Positions 16,231 through 25,640 of a stretch of DNA of 36,394 bases are shown here, one piece after another; position 1 is the stretch's first letter, and each line of letters begins with the position of its first letter. The DNA comes from a virus. Position numbers and translations under genes: made by a program. Location of the stretch: the IMG/VR virus record IMGVR_UViG_3300048839_000221, positions 1-36,394 of that record; one strand, 5' to 3'. The notes beneath the pieces are model-generated. The model was not told the DNA's origin. It ran no database searches and saw only the letters and a list, made by a program, of their open reading frames with translations.

Positions 16231-17610
16231 ATGCCGACGACTCGCTATTCATTGCCCGGCGCGCGCGCTCTCTTCGGTGCTCTGGGCGGCAATGTCGCGC
16301 GCGACGCGCAGTCGATGGAAGAAGATCGATTGATGCGCCTTGATCTGGCACGCCAGCAATCGGACCTAATGGGCGCGCAGGCAGAACAGGCGCGCGCCGG
16401 GGTGGCTAAGTCAGCACTCGATCAGCAGGTCGCGCAAGCTGCGCTTGATGCTCGGGCACGTCGCGGAGACGCCGACACCATCATTCAGGCGCTGCGCTTG
16501 CGCATGCCGGAGGTGGACCCAGGCGCGGCAACCGCGCTGGTGCGCCGGTCGCAAGGTGGACCGTTTGACGCTCCAATACTCACGCCTGAGCAAATGCGAC
16601 TGGCGGGCGAAACGGCATCATCGCTTTTTGCCGGGTCGCTGGCCGACGCGCCCACCAATGCCGCGCAGATGGGCGACCTGATGACGAACGCAGGCGCGAG
16701 TGCGCAGCGGCTTGCTGCGCCCAGCATGATCCCGGAGGGCCCGGACCGAGCCGCGTTCATGCTCAACGCTGGCGCCAAGCAGGGCGCGCCGCAGCTCTAC
16801 AAGGAGCTGCCCGGTGGCGTCGGAACGTTCAGCCCGTTCTCGGGGGCCGCATCCTACGATCCGCGCATGCTGGAGATTCAGGCGCAGAAGGCGACCGGCG
16901 CCGGCGGCAAGCCAACCTACGACGCTGCGCGTGGCGTCATGGTGTCGCCAAGTGGGACGGCATCGCCGGTGACAATGCAGGGAAGTGGTACGCCGCTGCC
17001 TGATAAGCCGCTCTCGCAGGCCGACGTGGCGCGGAAGGAGAAGATGCGCAAAGAGGCCGTTGGCGCAAAAGCGTCGCTTGATGCGAGCACGGCTGAACTT
17101 GATCGGCTGCAAAAGGCCGCGCGCGACATTTACGATAGCCCGGGGCTTAAGGGTGTTACCGGTGTTCGTGGCGTTTTCCCGAACTGGCCGGGTGGCGACG
17201 CAGCCAACGCGGAGGCCAAGCTCGAGACGCTCAAGAGTCAGATCGGATTCCGCGTTTTGCAGACGATGCGCGACATGAGCAAGACTGGTGGTGCGCTTGG
17301 GCAGGTGTCTGACCGTGAGAACATCATGCTTCAAAATAACCTTGCGGCGCTCGGCAAGGCGCAAAGCTATGATGAGTTTCGCCGCTCGCTGTCGGATATC
17401 ATGCAGTTCGTCGACGACACCAAGGCACGGCTTGCCGGCGCCTATCGCGACACCTATCCAGATGCTGAGGCGCAGGCTACGGGTGCTGCGCCGGGTCGCA
17501 CGATCAAGCGCACCGGTACGGCACCGGATGGTCGACGCGTGGCCGAATACTCGGACGGCAGCATCGGCGTGCTTCCGGACGGTGCTGTAGGGGCTACGGG
17601 GGCATTCTGA
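16231..17610 (+). CDS. Ejection (internal virion) protein, 459 aa
   Basis: MPTTRYSLPGARALFGALGG starts a mostly helical protein with A/Q-rich stretches (DLARQQSDLMGAQAEQARAG). It has a central G/P/S-rich linker and a C-terminal helical domain (KEAVGAKASLDASTAELDRL). GGAGGT at 16222-16227 precedes the ATG. It belongs with its neighbours to the ejection-protein set by position and composition. The stop at 17608-17610 overlaps the transglycosylase start as ATGA. Confidence 0.7.
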   Translation: MPTTRYSLPGARALFGALGGNVARDAQSMEEDRLMRLDLARQQSDLMGAQAEQARAGVAKSALDQQVAQAALDARARRGDADTIIQALRLRMPEVDPGAATALVRRSQGGPFDAPILTPEQMRLAGETASSLFAGSLADAPTNAAQMGDLMTNAGASAQRLAAPSMIPEGPDRAAFMLNAGAKQGAPQLYKELPGGVGTFSPFSGAASYDPRMLEIQAQKATGAGGKPTYDAARGVMVSPSGTASPVTMQGSGTPLPDKPLSQADVARKEKMRKEAVGAKASLDASTAELDRLQKAARDIYDSPGLKGVTGVRGVFPNWPGGDAANAEAKLETLKSQIGFRVLQTMRDMSKTGGALGQVSDRENIMLQNNLAALGKAQSYDEFRRSLSDIMQFVDDTKARLAGAYRDTYPDAEAQATGAAPGRTIKRTGTAPDGRRVAEYSDGSIGVLPDGAVGATGAF

Positions 17611-19697
17611 TGAACCCGCTGGAAGCAGCGCTGAGCGCTGAGGGCATTTCCGGGACGCTTGCCGACTTGGCGCGTGCGATCTACGCGCAGGAGTCTGGTT
17701 CCGGGCGCAACACGCGCACGTCCAATCGTGGTGCCGTGGGCGGCATGCAGGTGATTCCGGCTACCTTCCAGCGCATGGCCGACCCGGGGTGGTCGATTGA
17801 CGATCCAGTGCAAAACGCGCGCGCTGGTGTGCGGTACATCCGCCACTTGCAGTCGGTGGCTGGTGAGGATCCGCGACTGATCGCTGCGGGTTACTACGGT
17901 GGTGAGGGGGCGATCCCGAAGGCGCGCGCCGGTCTTGCGGTGCGCGATCCTGTGAATCAAGGCGCCCCGGACACGCTTCAGTATGGGCAACAGGTAGCAG
18001 CGAGGATCCCGATGCAGATCGATCCCGGATTGGTGAAGTGGGATGATGTCGATGCGTCTCGGGTGAAGTGGGACGCCTCGCCAGGTGGTGGCGCCACTGG
18101 CGGTTTCGGGGCTGGCGCGACGGGTGGATGGGGGGGCGAGACGCCACTCGATATCTTCAAGCGACGCGGCGGTGGCGTGGTGCGCGGCTTGCGTGATCCG
18201 GTGGACGCTGGCGCACAGATGCTCGTGCGCGGCGTGGAAGCAGCGATCCCGGATTCATGGACGACGCTTGATGATTGGGCCAAGCGCGAAGTGGCACGCG
18301 TGGACTCGATCAATCGCGGCGCGGAACAGGACTATCAGCGCAACTGGCGCGGTGGCGGTGGCGGGTACGACGGTGGTCGCCTGGTCGGTAATATCATCGG
18401 CAGCGCGCCGATCGCAGCAGCGCTTCCTGTGGGCGCCGGCACGGGGCTTGCGGCGCGTACGGCACTGTCGGCCATCGGCGGCGGCGTATCTTCAGCATTC
18501 CAGCCGGTGGAGGACACGGAAAATTTCTGGACTGAGAAAGGCAAGCAAGTCGGTACAGGAGCCGCATTCGGTGCTGCTGCTGCGCCGATAGCGGCCGGCG
18601 TGTCGCGCATCATCAGCCCAAAGTCATCGCCGCAAGTTCGGGCGTTGCTCGATGAAGGAATCACGCCGACGCCAGGGCAGGTGCTGGGCGGAGCCTTCAA
18701 GACCAGCGAGGAAAAGCTCACCAGCGTGCCGCTGCTGGGTGATGCAATCAAGTCAGGGCAACGGCGCGCGGTGCGCCAATTTGATGCGGCCGCCGTGAAT
18801 CGTGCGCTCGATCCGATCGGTGCGAAATTGCCGAAGGGATCAACTGGGCGTGGCGCGATCGACTATGCCGATGATGCGCTTGGCGCCGCCTACAACCGTG
18901 TATTAGGCAAGGTTGGCGCGCCGGCCGTCGATGACAAGATGCTCTCCGAGCTTGCGAGCCTGCGTTCACTCGTGGCGAATCAGCCGAAGGACTTCGTAGG
19001 GCGCCTGGATCGCATCATCGACAATGAAATCCTCGCGCGTACGCAAGACGGTCGTCTGACCGGCGAAGCGGTGAAGGCTGCCGAGCGCAACCTCGGCAAT
19101 CTGGCTCGAGGACTGCGACGCAACGCGGATTACGACGCGTCGAAGTTGGGCGACGCCGTATTGGAGACGCAGCGTATCCTGCGTTCGTGGCTGGAGCGCT
19201 CCGCTCCGAAGGGGGTAGGAGACGAGTTGCGCGCTGTCAATAGCGCCTGGGCGCGATTCATGCGCGTGCAGCGGGCGGCGGCGTCTACGGGAGCGGCGGA
19301 AGGGGTATTCACCCCGGCGCAACTGCAATCAGCAGTTAAGGCACTCGATCCAGGGCGCAACAAAGGCTCGTTTGCGCGCGGAGCAGCGCTCATGCAAGAC
19401 CTATCGGAACCGGCAAAGGCGGTTCTCTCTCAGCCTGTTCCGGATAGCGGCACCGCTGGGCGCATGCTCGGCTCGCTATTGGCGGGCGGCGCGATGACTG
19501 GCGCAACCTACCTGAATCCGGCTCTTGGTGCTGCAATGCTGCCGGCAGCGGCTTATGCGCCGGGCGCGCAAAAAGTCGTTGCACAGTTGCTTGCCGGTCG
19601 GCAAGGACCGGCCTTCAAGGCCGGGGCGGAAGGTGTGCGCGTTTTTTCGCCAGCGCTGGCGACGCTACTTGCGCCGCAGTTGGCTGGATCGCCGTAA
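17610..19697 (+). CDS. Ejection protein with N-terminal lytic transglycosylase domain
   Basis: This 695-aa protein has an SLT-type muramidase domain at about residues 10-120. The catalytic glutamate is E28 in AIYAQESGSG, followed by GAVGGMQVIPATFQRM and the later GYYGGEGAI. It would open peptidoglycan during DNA entry, as T7 gp16 does. The rest is long and helical with glycine/alanine-rich hydrophobic segments (APIAAALPVGAGTGL; GSLLAGGAMTGATYLNPALG). The start is the ATG that overlaps the previous stop (ATGA), so it is numbered one base before the preceding gene's end. It is the last gene before boundary motif copy 3. Confidence 0.88.
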   Translation: MNPLEAALSAEGISGTLADLARAIYAQESGSGRNTRTSNRGAVGGMQVIPATFQRMADPGWSIDDPVQNARAGVRYIRHLQSVAGEDPRLIAAGYYGGEGAIPKARAGLAVRDPVNQGAPDTLQYGQQVAARIPMQIDPGLVKWDDVDASRVKWDASPGGGATGGFGAGATGGWGGETPLDIFKRRGGGVVRGLRDPVDAGAQMLVRGVEAAIPDSWTTLDDWAKREVARVDSINRGAEQDYQRNWRGGGGGYDGGRLVGNIIGSAPIAAALPVGAGTGLAARTALSAIGGGVSSAFQPVEDTENFWTEKGKQVGTGAAFGAAAAPIAAGVSRIISPKSSPQVRALLDEGITPTPGQVLGGAFKTSEEKLTSVPLLGDAIKSGQRRAVRQFDAAAVNRALDPIGAKLPKGSTGRGAIDYADDALGAAYNRVLGKVGAPAVDDKMLSELASLRSLVANQPKDFVGRLDRIIDNEILARTQDGRLTGEAVKAAERNLGNLARGLRRNADYDASKLGDAVLETQRILRSWLERSAPKGVGDELRAVNSAWARFMRVQRAAASTGAAEGVFTPAQLQSAVKALDPGRNKGSFARGAALMQDLSEPAKAVLSQPVPDSGTAGRMLGSLLAGGAMTGATYLNPALGAAMLPAAAYAPGAQKVVAQLLAGRQGPAFKAGAEGVRVFSPALATLLAPQLAGSP

Positions 19698-19832
19698 CGC
19701 GATTGCCCGGCCTATTTCGAAACCGATTTGGTACTTGAGGTCGGCCCACCACTTTGCAATGGCTGGTTTGTAGTAAACGAGTAGGCCGATAGCGAAGCTC
19801 GTGATGGCGGCTCGCAGTTGGTCATCGTTCAT
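19665..19832 (-). CDS. Antisense small membrane-protein ORF (55 aa, putative)
   Basis: On the minus strand, ATG 19832 opens 55 codons to TAG 19665. The product begins [20 protein letters not shown] and continues with a second amphipathic stretch ([19 protein letters not shown]) and a basic end. It fills a 174-bp gap in which the plus strand holds no gene, and its composition is more protein-like than a random frame. It has no clear Shine-Dalgarno and runs against the flanking genes; its 5' end touches boundary motif copy 3. It could be a real small gene or a relic. Confidence 0.45.
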   Translation of the reverse strand: MNDDQLRAAITSFAIGLLVYYKPAIAKWWADLKYQIGFEIGRAIALRRSSQLRRK

Positions 19833-19833
19833 A

Positions 19834-19853
19834 AGTGGACTGACTCAATTAGG
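19834..19853 (+). promoter_or_regulatory. Boundary motif copy 3 (candidate phage promoter)
   Basis: AGTGGACTGACTCAATTAGG, identical over 20 bases to copy 1, ending 18 nt before the fibre ATG at 19872, again without a visible Shine-Dalgarno between. It marks the change from ejection genes to the receptor-binding locus. Confidence 0.55.
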
Positions 19854-19871
19854 GTTTCGTACGGTGTGCGG

Positions 19872-21020
19872 ATGCCGCAGGCACCATCGTACACCCCGGA
19901 CACGAACTTTAGCGAGAGCGCAGGCAGCGCTGGGCGCGACCTGATCGGGTTGTCCGCGGTCGACGGCGAACTCACGCGCATTGCAACGTCTATCAATGCG
20001 CTGCGCAACAACCAGGCGCTCATTCAGAACGACGACGGCACGCTGCGCGATGGCGTGGTGACAGCGCTTTCGCTTACGGCAGATGCCATTGCGGCCATTG
20101 CTGGTGTTGTTGGCACGATCGAAGGCCCGCGCGGTCCGCAAGGCCCGATAGGCGTGCAGGGTCCAACGGGGCCACAGGGTGCCACAGGTCAAACCGGCAA
20201 TGAAGGACCGATCGGTCCGACCGGCATCCAGGGGCCAATAGGGCCGCAGGGCTGGAACTTCGAGCCTGACGCTGTGTCGCAGCAATCGTCCGATCGCGCG
20301 AACTTCGACAATGAGCTGCACGGGTTCTCGTTCCTCGCGCTCGACGTGGGTTTCATCTACTTTCGCGACGGTTCGACGCCAGGCGTCTGGACCGCTGGCA
20401 CTCCGTGGGGGCAAGGCCCAGCAGGCCCAGCAGGCCCGCCAGGCGGCAATGGTCCGGTAGGTCCACAGGGGCCACCTGGAAATATCGGGCCACAAGGGCC
20501 GGCAGGACCACAGGGGCCTGCCGGCCCTGGCGGCATTCCGGTCGGCGGGATCATTCCGTGGTGGGGCTCCATCGCCAACATTCCGCCTGGTTTTGTGCTG
20601 TGCGACGGCTCGAACGGCACGCCTGACATGCGTGGGCGTGTTGTGTTGGGCGCTGGTCCTGGCTTTGCACTTGGCGCCACAGGCGGGCAAACATCTGTCA
20701 CGCCGACGAGTTCAGCGGCTGGCGCTCATGCGCACGGAGGCTCCGATGGGGCCGTGACGCTGACTGAGGCGCAGATACCGCCGCATACGCACGCCGTGCA
20801 AATGGACTACGGGAGTTATCCGCCTGACGGTGGCGGCTACTACTCGGCGGGTGCACAGGGCAACGGCACCGGCTACAAAGCGCTGACATCCAACAGCAAA
20901 GGTGGCGGCCAGCCGCACTCGCACTCGATTTCGTCGGACGGCTCGCACACGCACTTGATCTCGGCCGTTTCCACGATGCCGCCGTACGTAGCTGTCCACA
21001 TGATCATGCGTGTGAGTTGA
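19872..21020 (+). CDS. Collagen-like tail fibre with tail-collar domain
   Basis: This 382-aa protein has a helical N-terminus (1-84). Two collagen-like Gly-X-Y blocks follow at about 85-127 and 182-220, separated by a short globular insert (128-181). A phage tail-collar domain comes next ([20 protein letters not shown], then [11 protein letters not shown]). The C-terminal region is rich in HxH (AHAHGG, PPHTHAV, PHSHSI, SHTHL) and ends [14 protein letters not shown]. That ending is typical of collar-type short fibres, in which paired histidines bind metal in the trimer. ATG 19872 lies 18 nt after motif copy 3; a longer open frame from 19818 crosses the motif and is rejected. It is likely a trimeric receptor-binding fibre. 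Confidence 0.87.
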   Translation: MPQAPSYTPDTNFSESAGSAGRDLIGLSAVDGELTRIATSINALRNNQALIQNDDGTLRDGVVTALSLTADAIAAIAGVVGTIEGPRGPQGPIGVQGPTGPQGATGQTGNEGPIGPTGIQGPIGPQGWNFEPDAVSQQSSDRANFDNELHGFSFLALDVGFIYFRDGSTPGVWTAGTPWGQGPAGPAGPPGGNGPVGPQGPPGNIGPQGPAGPQGPAGPGGIPVGGIIPWWGSIANIPPGFVLCDGSNGTPDMRGRVVLGAGPGFALGATGGQTSVTPTSSAAGAHAHGGSDGAVTLTEAQIPPHTHAVQMDYGSYPPDGGGYYSAGAQGNGTGYKALTSNSKGGGQPHSHSISSDGSHTHLISAVSTMPPYVAVHMIMRVS

Positions 21021-21033
21021 ACAGGAGGTTCTG

Positions 21034-21360
21034 ATGGGACTGCTCAGGGATGCACTCAACGCGCTGGTAGCGCCGTCGCTGGAACCACTGTCCGGTCGAG
21101 TTGCGAAGCTGGAAGTTGCGATGGCAACGCTTCAGGTACCAGCCGACCTGACCGAGCGCCTGGCAGGGCTGGAAGCGCGCCCGACTTACGATCCGGGCAT
21201 CAACGTGGCGATCGACGATGCGCTGGCAGCATTGGATGCGCGCACTGCGGAGCTCGAACCAGCATTGACTGCCGAGCAGCGTTCCGATATTGGCCAGGTG
21301 CGCAGCATGGTTGTCGATCTTCAGGAATTCCTTGCTGCGATCAAGGCCACGCCGCAATGA
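21034..21360 (+). CDS. Coiled-coil protein of the fibre locus (108 aa)
   Basis: MGLLRDALNALVAPSLEPLS leads into heptad-like helices (GRVAKLEVAMATLQV; IDDALAALDARTAELEPAL). AGGAGG at 21023-21028 precedes the ATG. The stop overlaps the next start as ATGA, tying it to the 1003-aa protein. A trimerisation or chaperone role for the fibres is possible but unproven. Confidence 0.7.
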   Translation: MGLLRDALNALVAPSLEPLSGRVAKLEVAMATLQVPADLTERLAGLEARPTYDPGINVAIDDALAALDARTAELEPALTAEQRSDIGQVRSMVVDLQEFLAAIKATPQ

Positions 21361-24300
21361 GCGCACTGACGTTCAGCGTCGAATCCTGGGTCTCGCTGCT
21401 TGCGCAGACGACTGCGCAGGCACGCGCAACGGCGATGGCCGGCTGGTTCTCGGGCGGCGCGACGATTGAATTCCGAGACGCTGCCGACACGCTGATCCGC
21501 AGCGTGACGACTGGCGCGTGGACGGTGGGCGCGGCGCAAGGCGGAGCGTATCCGGTCGTGCCAGGCACGTACACGGACGCTGCCAGCGGTTCCGGGACGC
21601 CTGTGGTGGCCGTGTTCAAGTCCGGCGCTACCGAGCGCTTCAGGTGCTCCTGCGGGACCGGCGCCGGGAGCTTCTACCGGCTCTTGGCGAACATCGCGGC
21701 CAACGTGCCTATCAAGCGTGGCGGGTTCAGCGTCGTCATGCCGCCACCGCCCGCAGTCGGCACGAGTGAGCCGGTGAATACCAGGCTGCCGGCGATCAGC
21801 GGTACGGCCGCAGTCGGCGCGGTGCTGACGTGCGTGGCCGGCGAGTGGACTGGCAACCCGGTGCCGAGCGTCACGCGGCAGTGGTATCGGGCATCGACCG
21901 CAATCCAGGGCGCGACCGGCCTTGCGTACTCGCTGGTGCTGGCGGACGCTGGCGCGCTCATTACCTGCCGCGAGACCGCGACGAACACGGTTGGCTCGCG
22001 CACGGCGAGCAGCAACAGCCTGGGACCGGTGTCGGCAGGCCCGCTGACCTTCGCAGCGCCTGCGCAGATCGACATCTATCAGGGTGGCACGTACTCGCTC
22101 GCACAGCACGTCTCTGGCGGGCTGCCGCCTTACTCAGGCTATGCGCTGGACTCCGGCACGCTACCGTCCGGCGTGACACTCAATGCCTCGACCGGCGTGC
22201 TCAGTGCCGCCGGCGACGCAACGGTGGCTCTCAGCGGCAACCTGACCTTCGGCGTCGATGATGCGCAGGCTCCGGTCGTGCCTGGTGTACTGCCGGTGTT
22301 CTCGCTGATGAGCGCGGCGGGCGGCGCCGACCTGCCGTTCACTTTCGGGCATGTGTTCAAACAAGGAGACGTGCCGGCCGGGACGTTCGTCAACAGCAAC
22401 CTGACCGACTGGCAAGCGGTGCCGACGACGTACTGGCCGGACGGCTCGGTGCGTCACGCGATCATCAGCGGTCGGGCGACCTGCACTGCAAACGTGCTCA
22501 AGGCGATCCAGCTATCTGGCGCTGCGACCGATCGTGCCGGGACCGCCTTGACCGAGGCGAACCTCGCAACAAATCTGCCGGCAACGACGCTGACATGCGG
22601 AGTCGGCGGCGAGGTTATCTCGCTCAATGCGCTTGTCGGTACGGCGGCGAAGCATCGGACAGTATGCGCCGGGCCGGTCATGAGCAACTGGCTGTACCGC
22701 AAGCAACTGGCTGGCAGCAATCACCTGGTCGCCTGGTTCGACGTACGCCTCTACAAGGGTGGCACGGTCGAAATTTTCCCGTGGGTCGAGAATTGCTATC
22801 TGACGGTCGCGAGTCCGATCAACGATGTCAGGACATGGACCGTCGCAATCGGCGGTTCGACGCGCTTCTCGCAAAGCATCGACATCAAGGCCGGAACTCG
22901 TGTTCCGCTGCTGACCGGCACGAACTTCAGCCATTGGGCCGCTACCGATCCGCAAATCACGCCGAAGCACGATACGGCGTACATGCGCGGCACGAAGATG
23001 GTCCCGAATTTCTCGATTGCGCCGTCCGAAGCGCTGCTCGCCGGCATGCAACAGGGCTACACACCGAACACGCTGGCAGGGATGTCGGCAGGCATGGGCG
23101 CGGCGGGTGGCAACAGCGCGGTACTTGGTTGGTCGGGCTTGATTGCGCAGCCCGCGTACGTATCAGCAAACGCTGATGCGCGAGCCTACCGTGCGTGCCT
23201 CACGTTCGGGCTGTCCGGTGGTTCGTGGCCCGTGCATTACAGGGCGGAAGCGGCGAGTGCCCAAGGTGCGGCCGGAGCGCCAAACGAGCCGATGCGCTTT
23301 GCCGACTATCCGAATGCGAGCCTGCAATCAGGCGCGAGCCCGACAATTATTGGTGGCGAGATTCCATTCCCAGGGGCCGGCCCAAACTCGCCCGTGGTGA
23401 CGCACCAGCCGAGTTTCGGCTACCTGCCGTGGCTGATTACCGGTCGGTGGTGGTTCCTCGAGGAACAGGTGTTCTGGACTGCGTACAACTATCTGAAGGC
23501 CAATCCATCGCAACGCACTGGCGCTGTGTATGGGCAGGACACCGGGGCGTATCCCGCCTACGCGGCAAACGGGAGCGCCGGCATCGTCATGCTGGAGGCT
23601 GGCAGCTACACCGTGCGCGGCTCTGCGTGGACCCTGCGCTGCTTGATGCAGACGTTAGCGATCCTGCCGGATACGCATTCGTCGTACGCGTCGGTCAAGG
23701 CGTCGTGGGAAGCCAACGTCGGCTACTACCATGATCGATTCATCACTGGTGCCTATCAGACTGAGCCGGGTGATTCCGCGTATGCAGACAGCATCATTGG
23801 GTACGTCGGCAAGTACGGGACCAACGATGGAACGCCGTCGATCTATGCGGTGCCAGGCTTTCAGTCCGTAATGGTATGCGCGGCCTGGGGCCATGCGCCT
23901 GAACTCGACTTGCCCCAAACCACATCGGCAAAGCTCGCGCTCGTGTCGAAGCATGTGCTCAAGTGGGTGGTCGGGCTGACCGGCCCATCGGACGGTTGGG
24001 ACTACCGATTCGGAACTGCACAGTATCACTCGGCGATCGGCACTGTTGGCGGTGATGGGCGGCCGGTGCTGTCCGCGTCGTTCGCGGATGCTTTCGCACT
24101 ACAGGTCACGTTCAAATCGCTCAATACGGCCGTTGCTGGCACCGAGCTTCGATACAACAACGATGAACTTTCCGTGGCAGGTACGAGTGGCTGGCCGTAC
24201 TTCGGTCTGCATGTCGGGGCACTCGCGTCAGCGGTCGATGCAGGGGTCACCGGCGCGTCCGCAGCCTGGGCGCGCATGACTGCTGCGAGCAACTACGGCG

Positions 24301-24368
24301 CGATGAACGCGAGGTTCGCTGACAGCGAGAAGCTGCACGTTTATGCCGTGACACCGAGGACGCTTTGA
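21357..24368 (+). CDS. Large Ig-containing tail fibre/tailspike protein (1003 aa)
   Basis: The N-terminal ~130 residues look like a virion-attachment domain. Residues about 138-220 form an Ig-like repeat (SGTAAVGAVLTCVAGEWTGN and QWYRASTAIQGATGLAYSLV). A putative-Ig (He_PIG-like) repeat follows at about 228-300 (SGGLPPYSGYALDSGTLPSG). From about 320 the protein continues with LPFTFGHVFKQGDVPAG and VPTTYWPDGSVRHAI, which by eye resembles the N-terminal barrel of PcRGLX/YetA-like sugar lyases. The rest is long and globular with many aromatic residues. A polysaccharide-degrading or binding tailspike is plausible but rests on weak likeness. The TGA stop lies within the TTGA that ends the adjoining TnpB element, so the native C-terminus may be altered. 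Confidence 0.75.
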   Translation: MSALTFSVESWVSLLAQTTAQARATAMAGWFSGGATIEFRDAADTLIRSVTTGAWTVGAAQGGAYPVVPGTYTDAASGSGTPVVAVFKSGATERFRCSCGTGAGSFYRLLANIAANVPIKRGGFSVVMPPPPAVGTSEPVNTRLPAISGTAAVGAVLTCVAGEWTGNPVPSVTRQWYRASTAIQGATGLAYSLVLADAGALITCRETATNTVGSRTASSNSLGPVSAGPLTFAAPAQIDIYQGGTYSLAQHVSGGLPPYSGYALDSGTLPSGVTLNASTGVLSAAGDATVALSGNLTFGVDDAQAPVVPGVLPVFSLMSAAGGADLPFTFGHVFKQGDVPAGTFVNSNLTDWQAVPTTYWPDGSVRHAIISGRATCTANVLKAIQLSGAATDRAGTALTEANLATNLPATTLTCGVGGEVISLNALVGTAAKHRTVCAGPVMSNWLYRKQLAGSNHLVAWFDVRLYKGGTVEIFPWVENCYLTVASPINDVRTWTVAIGGSTRFSQSIDIKAGTRVPLLTGTNFSHWAATDPQITPKHDTAYMRGTKMVPNFSIAPSEALLAGMQQGYTPNTLAGMSAGMGAAGGNSAVLGWSGLIAQPAYVSANADARAYRACLTFGLSGGSWPVHYRAEAASAQGAAGAPNEPMRFADYPNASLQSGASPTIIGGEIPFPGAGPNSPVVTHQPSFGYLPWLITGRWWFLEEQVFWTAYNYLKANPSQRTGAVYGQDTGAYPAYAANGSAGIVMLEAGSYTVRGSAWTLRCLMQTLAILPDTHSSYASVKASWEANVGYYHDRFITGAYQTEPGDSAYADSIIGYVGKYGTNDGTPSIYAVPGFQSVMVCAAWGHAPELDLPQTTSAKLALVSKHVLKWVVGLTGPSDGWDYRFGTAQYHSAIGTVGGDGRPVLSASFADAFALQVTFKSLNTAVAGTELRYNNDELSVAGTSGWPYFGLHVGALASAVDAGVTGASAAWARMTAASNYGAMNARFADSEKLHVYAVTPRTL

Positions 24369-24520
24369 CTGCTCCCCACCCTGAAGGACGGGGATTCCCA
24401 CTTCACAGAACCGAGCCGTTCCGCACTTACATGCAGACAGGACTTACCGATTCTCCATGGGCTGACACCGCCAGTCCGGCGGCCAAAACGTTGCGCGCTG
24501 CGTTTACGTCGCGGTCGTGG
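24365..24520 (-). ncRNA. Putative omega-RNA (reRNA) scaffold of TnpB
   Basis: In the IS200/IS605 family, TnpB uses an RNA that overlaps the tnpB 3' end and runs through the right end into flanking DNA, which becomes the guide. Here this would cover the last ~90 bp of tnpB, the hairpin and TCAA. The guide would come from the minus strand at about 24364-24345, antisense to the end of the 1003-aa fibre gene. The 5' limit is a guess. Confidence 0.4.
24374..24393 (-). repeat. TnpB element right-end imperfect hairpin
   Basis: CCCCACCC-TGAA-GGACGGGG forms an imperfect stem with two central mismatches. It lies six bases inside the terminal TTGA and probably belongs to the right-end structure and to the 3' scaffold of the guide RNA. 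Confidence 0.65.
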
Positions 24521-25560
24521 ATCGCTCCGCACTCGGGGCAAGTCCACTCGCGCACGTTCAGCGGCATCGTGGCGACGGTGTGCCCGCAGTCACTGCATCG
24601 CTTGCTGGACGGGTACCAGCGGTCGATGCCAACGAGCGTGCGCCCGTACCAGTGCGCCTTGTATTCCAACTGCCGAACGAACTCCGACCAGCTTGCATCA
24701 CTGATCGACTTCGCAAGGCAGCGGTTCTTCTGCATGTTCGACACGGACAGGCTCTCGACGGCGATCACTTGGTTCTCGTTTATCAGCCGGGTGGAGAGCT
24801 TGTGCAGGAAGTCCCTGCGGGAGTCCGCGATCTTCGCGTGCAGTCGAGCCACCTTGAGCTTGGCTTTCGCGCGGCGAGCCGAGCCCCGGGTTTTCTTCGC
24901 CAGACGGCGTTGCAGCTTCGCCAGTTTGGCCTCGTTCTTTCGGAACGTGTTCGGCGCGGCGATCTTCTCGCCGGTCGAGAGGATTGCGAAGTGCGTCAGA
25001 CCGAGATCGACGCCGACCCGACCTTTGGCCTTGCGCTTGGCCGATACGGTGTCGTTGCACAGCATCGATACGAAGTACCGGCCCGCTGTGTCGCACGAGA
25101 CGGTCACGGTCGTCGGCTTCGCGCCCCTCGGCAACGTGCGCGACCAGCGAATTGCCAGCGGCACATCCATCTTTGCGAGCTTCAGCGCCTTGCCGTCCCA
25201 CTTGAAGGCGCTGGTCGTGTACTCGGCGGATTGCGGGCCGTCCTTGCGCTTGAAGGATGGATACCGCGCCCGCTTGGCGAAGAAGTTGGCGAACGCCGTC
25301 TGCAAGTGCCGCAGTGCCTGCTGCACCGGGACGCTGCTTACTTCGTTAAGCCACGCGAATTCTGGTTCGCGCTTCAACTTCGTCAACGCAGCGGAGGTCT
25401 CGTGATAGCCGACCCGTTCCTGTCGCTGAAACCACGCATCGGTACGCAGCCGAAGCATGTGGTTGTAGGCAAAGCGCGCACAGCCAAACGTGCGAGCAAG
25501 GATCAATTCCTGCCCGGGCGTCGGATAGAACCGAAAGCGGTAGGCACGCTTGATGTCCAC
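24427..25560 (-). CDS. tnpB: TnpB RNA-guided nuclease
   Basis: This 377-aa protein has the normal TnpB length. The N-terminal part (RAYRFRFYPTPGQELILART) matches the family's opening, including the FGCARFAYNHML helix. The split RuvC nuclease is complete: D185 in GVDLG, E269 in AVESL, D351 in DRDVNAARN. The zinc ribbon has C322/C325 (CSDCGH) and C341/C344 (CPECG). All catalytic and zinc residues are present, so it is likely active. The start is GTG 25560. A TATACT about 10-15 bases upstream (25570-25575, minus) could be a -10 box but would leave almost no leader. It is transcribed against the surrounding tail genes. Confidence 0.93.
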   Translation of the reverse strand: MDIKRAYRFRFYPTPGQELILARTFGCARFAYNHMLRLRTDAWFQRQERVGYHETSAALTKLKREPEFAWLNEVSSVPVQQALRHLQTAFANFFAKRARYPSFKRKDGPQSAEYTTSAFKWDGKALKLAKMDVPLAIRWSRTLPRGAKPTTVTVSCDTAGRYFVSMLCNDTVSAKRKAKGRVGVDLGLTHFAILSTGEKIAAPNTFRKNEAKLAKLQRRLAKKTRGSARRAKAKLKVARLHAKIADSRRDFLHKLSTRLINENQVIAVESLSVSNMQKNRCLAKSISDASWSEFVRQLEYKAHWYGRTLVGIDRWYPSSKRCSDCGHTVATMPLNVREWTCPECGAIHDRDVNAARNVLAAGLAVSAHGESVSPVCM

Positions 25561-25640
25561 GGCTCACAGTATACGTCGAATCGGTGTGAGCTACTGTATT
25601 TCCAGACAGGAATGCGGCCTATCGGCTGCGCTCCTTTCCT

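Noticed and set aside
20119-20540. Repetitive DNA as a possible variable-repeat/DGR target
   Set aside because: The repeats are explained by collagen-like Gly-X-Y coding, and no reverse transcriptase or template repeat is present.
22139-23176. Frames overlapping the 1003-aa gene on both strands
   Set aside because: No start signals or domains, and the 1003-aa frame has clear Ig-type motifs through this stretch.
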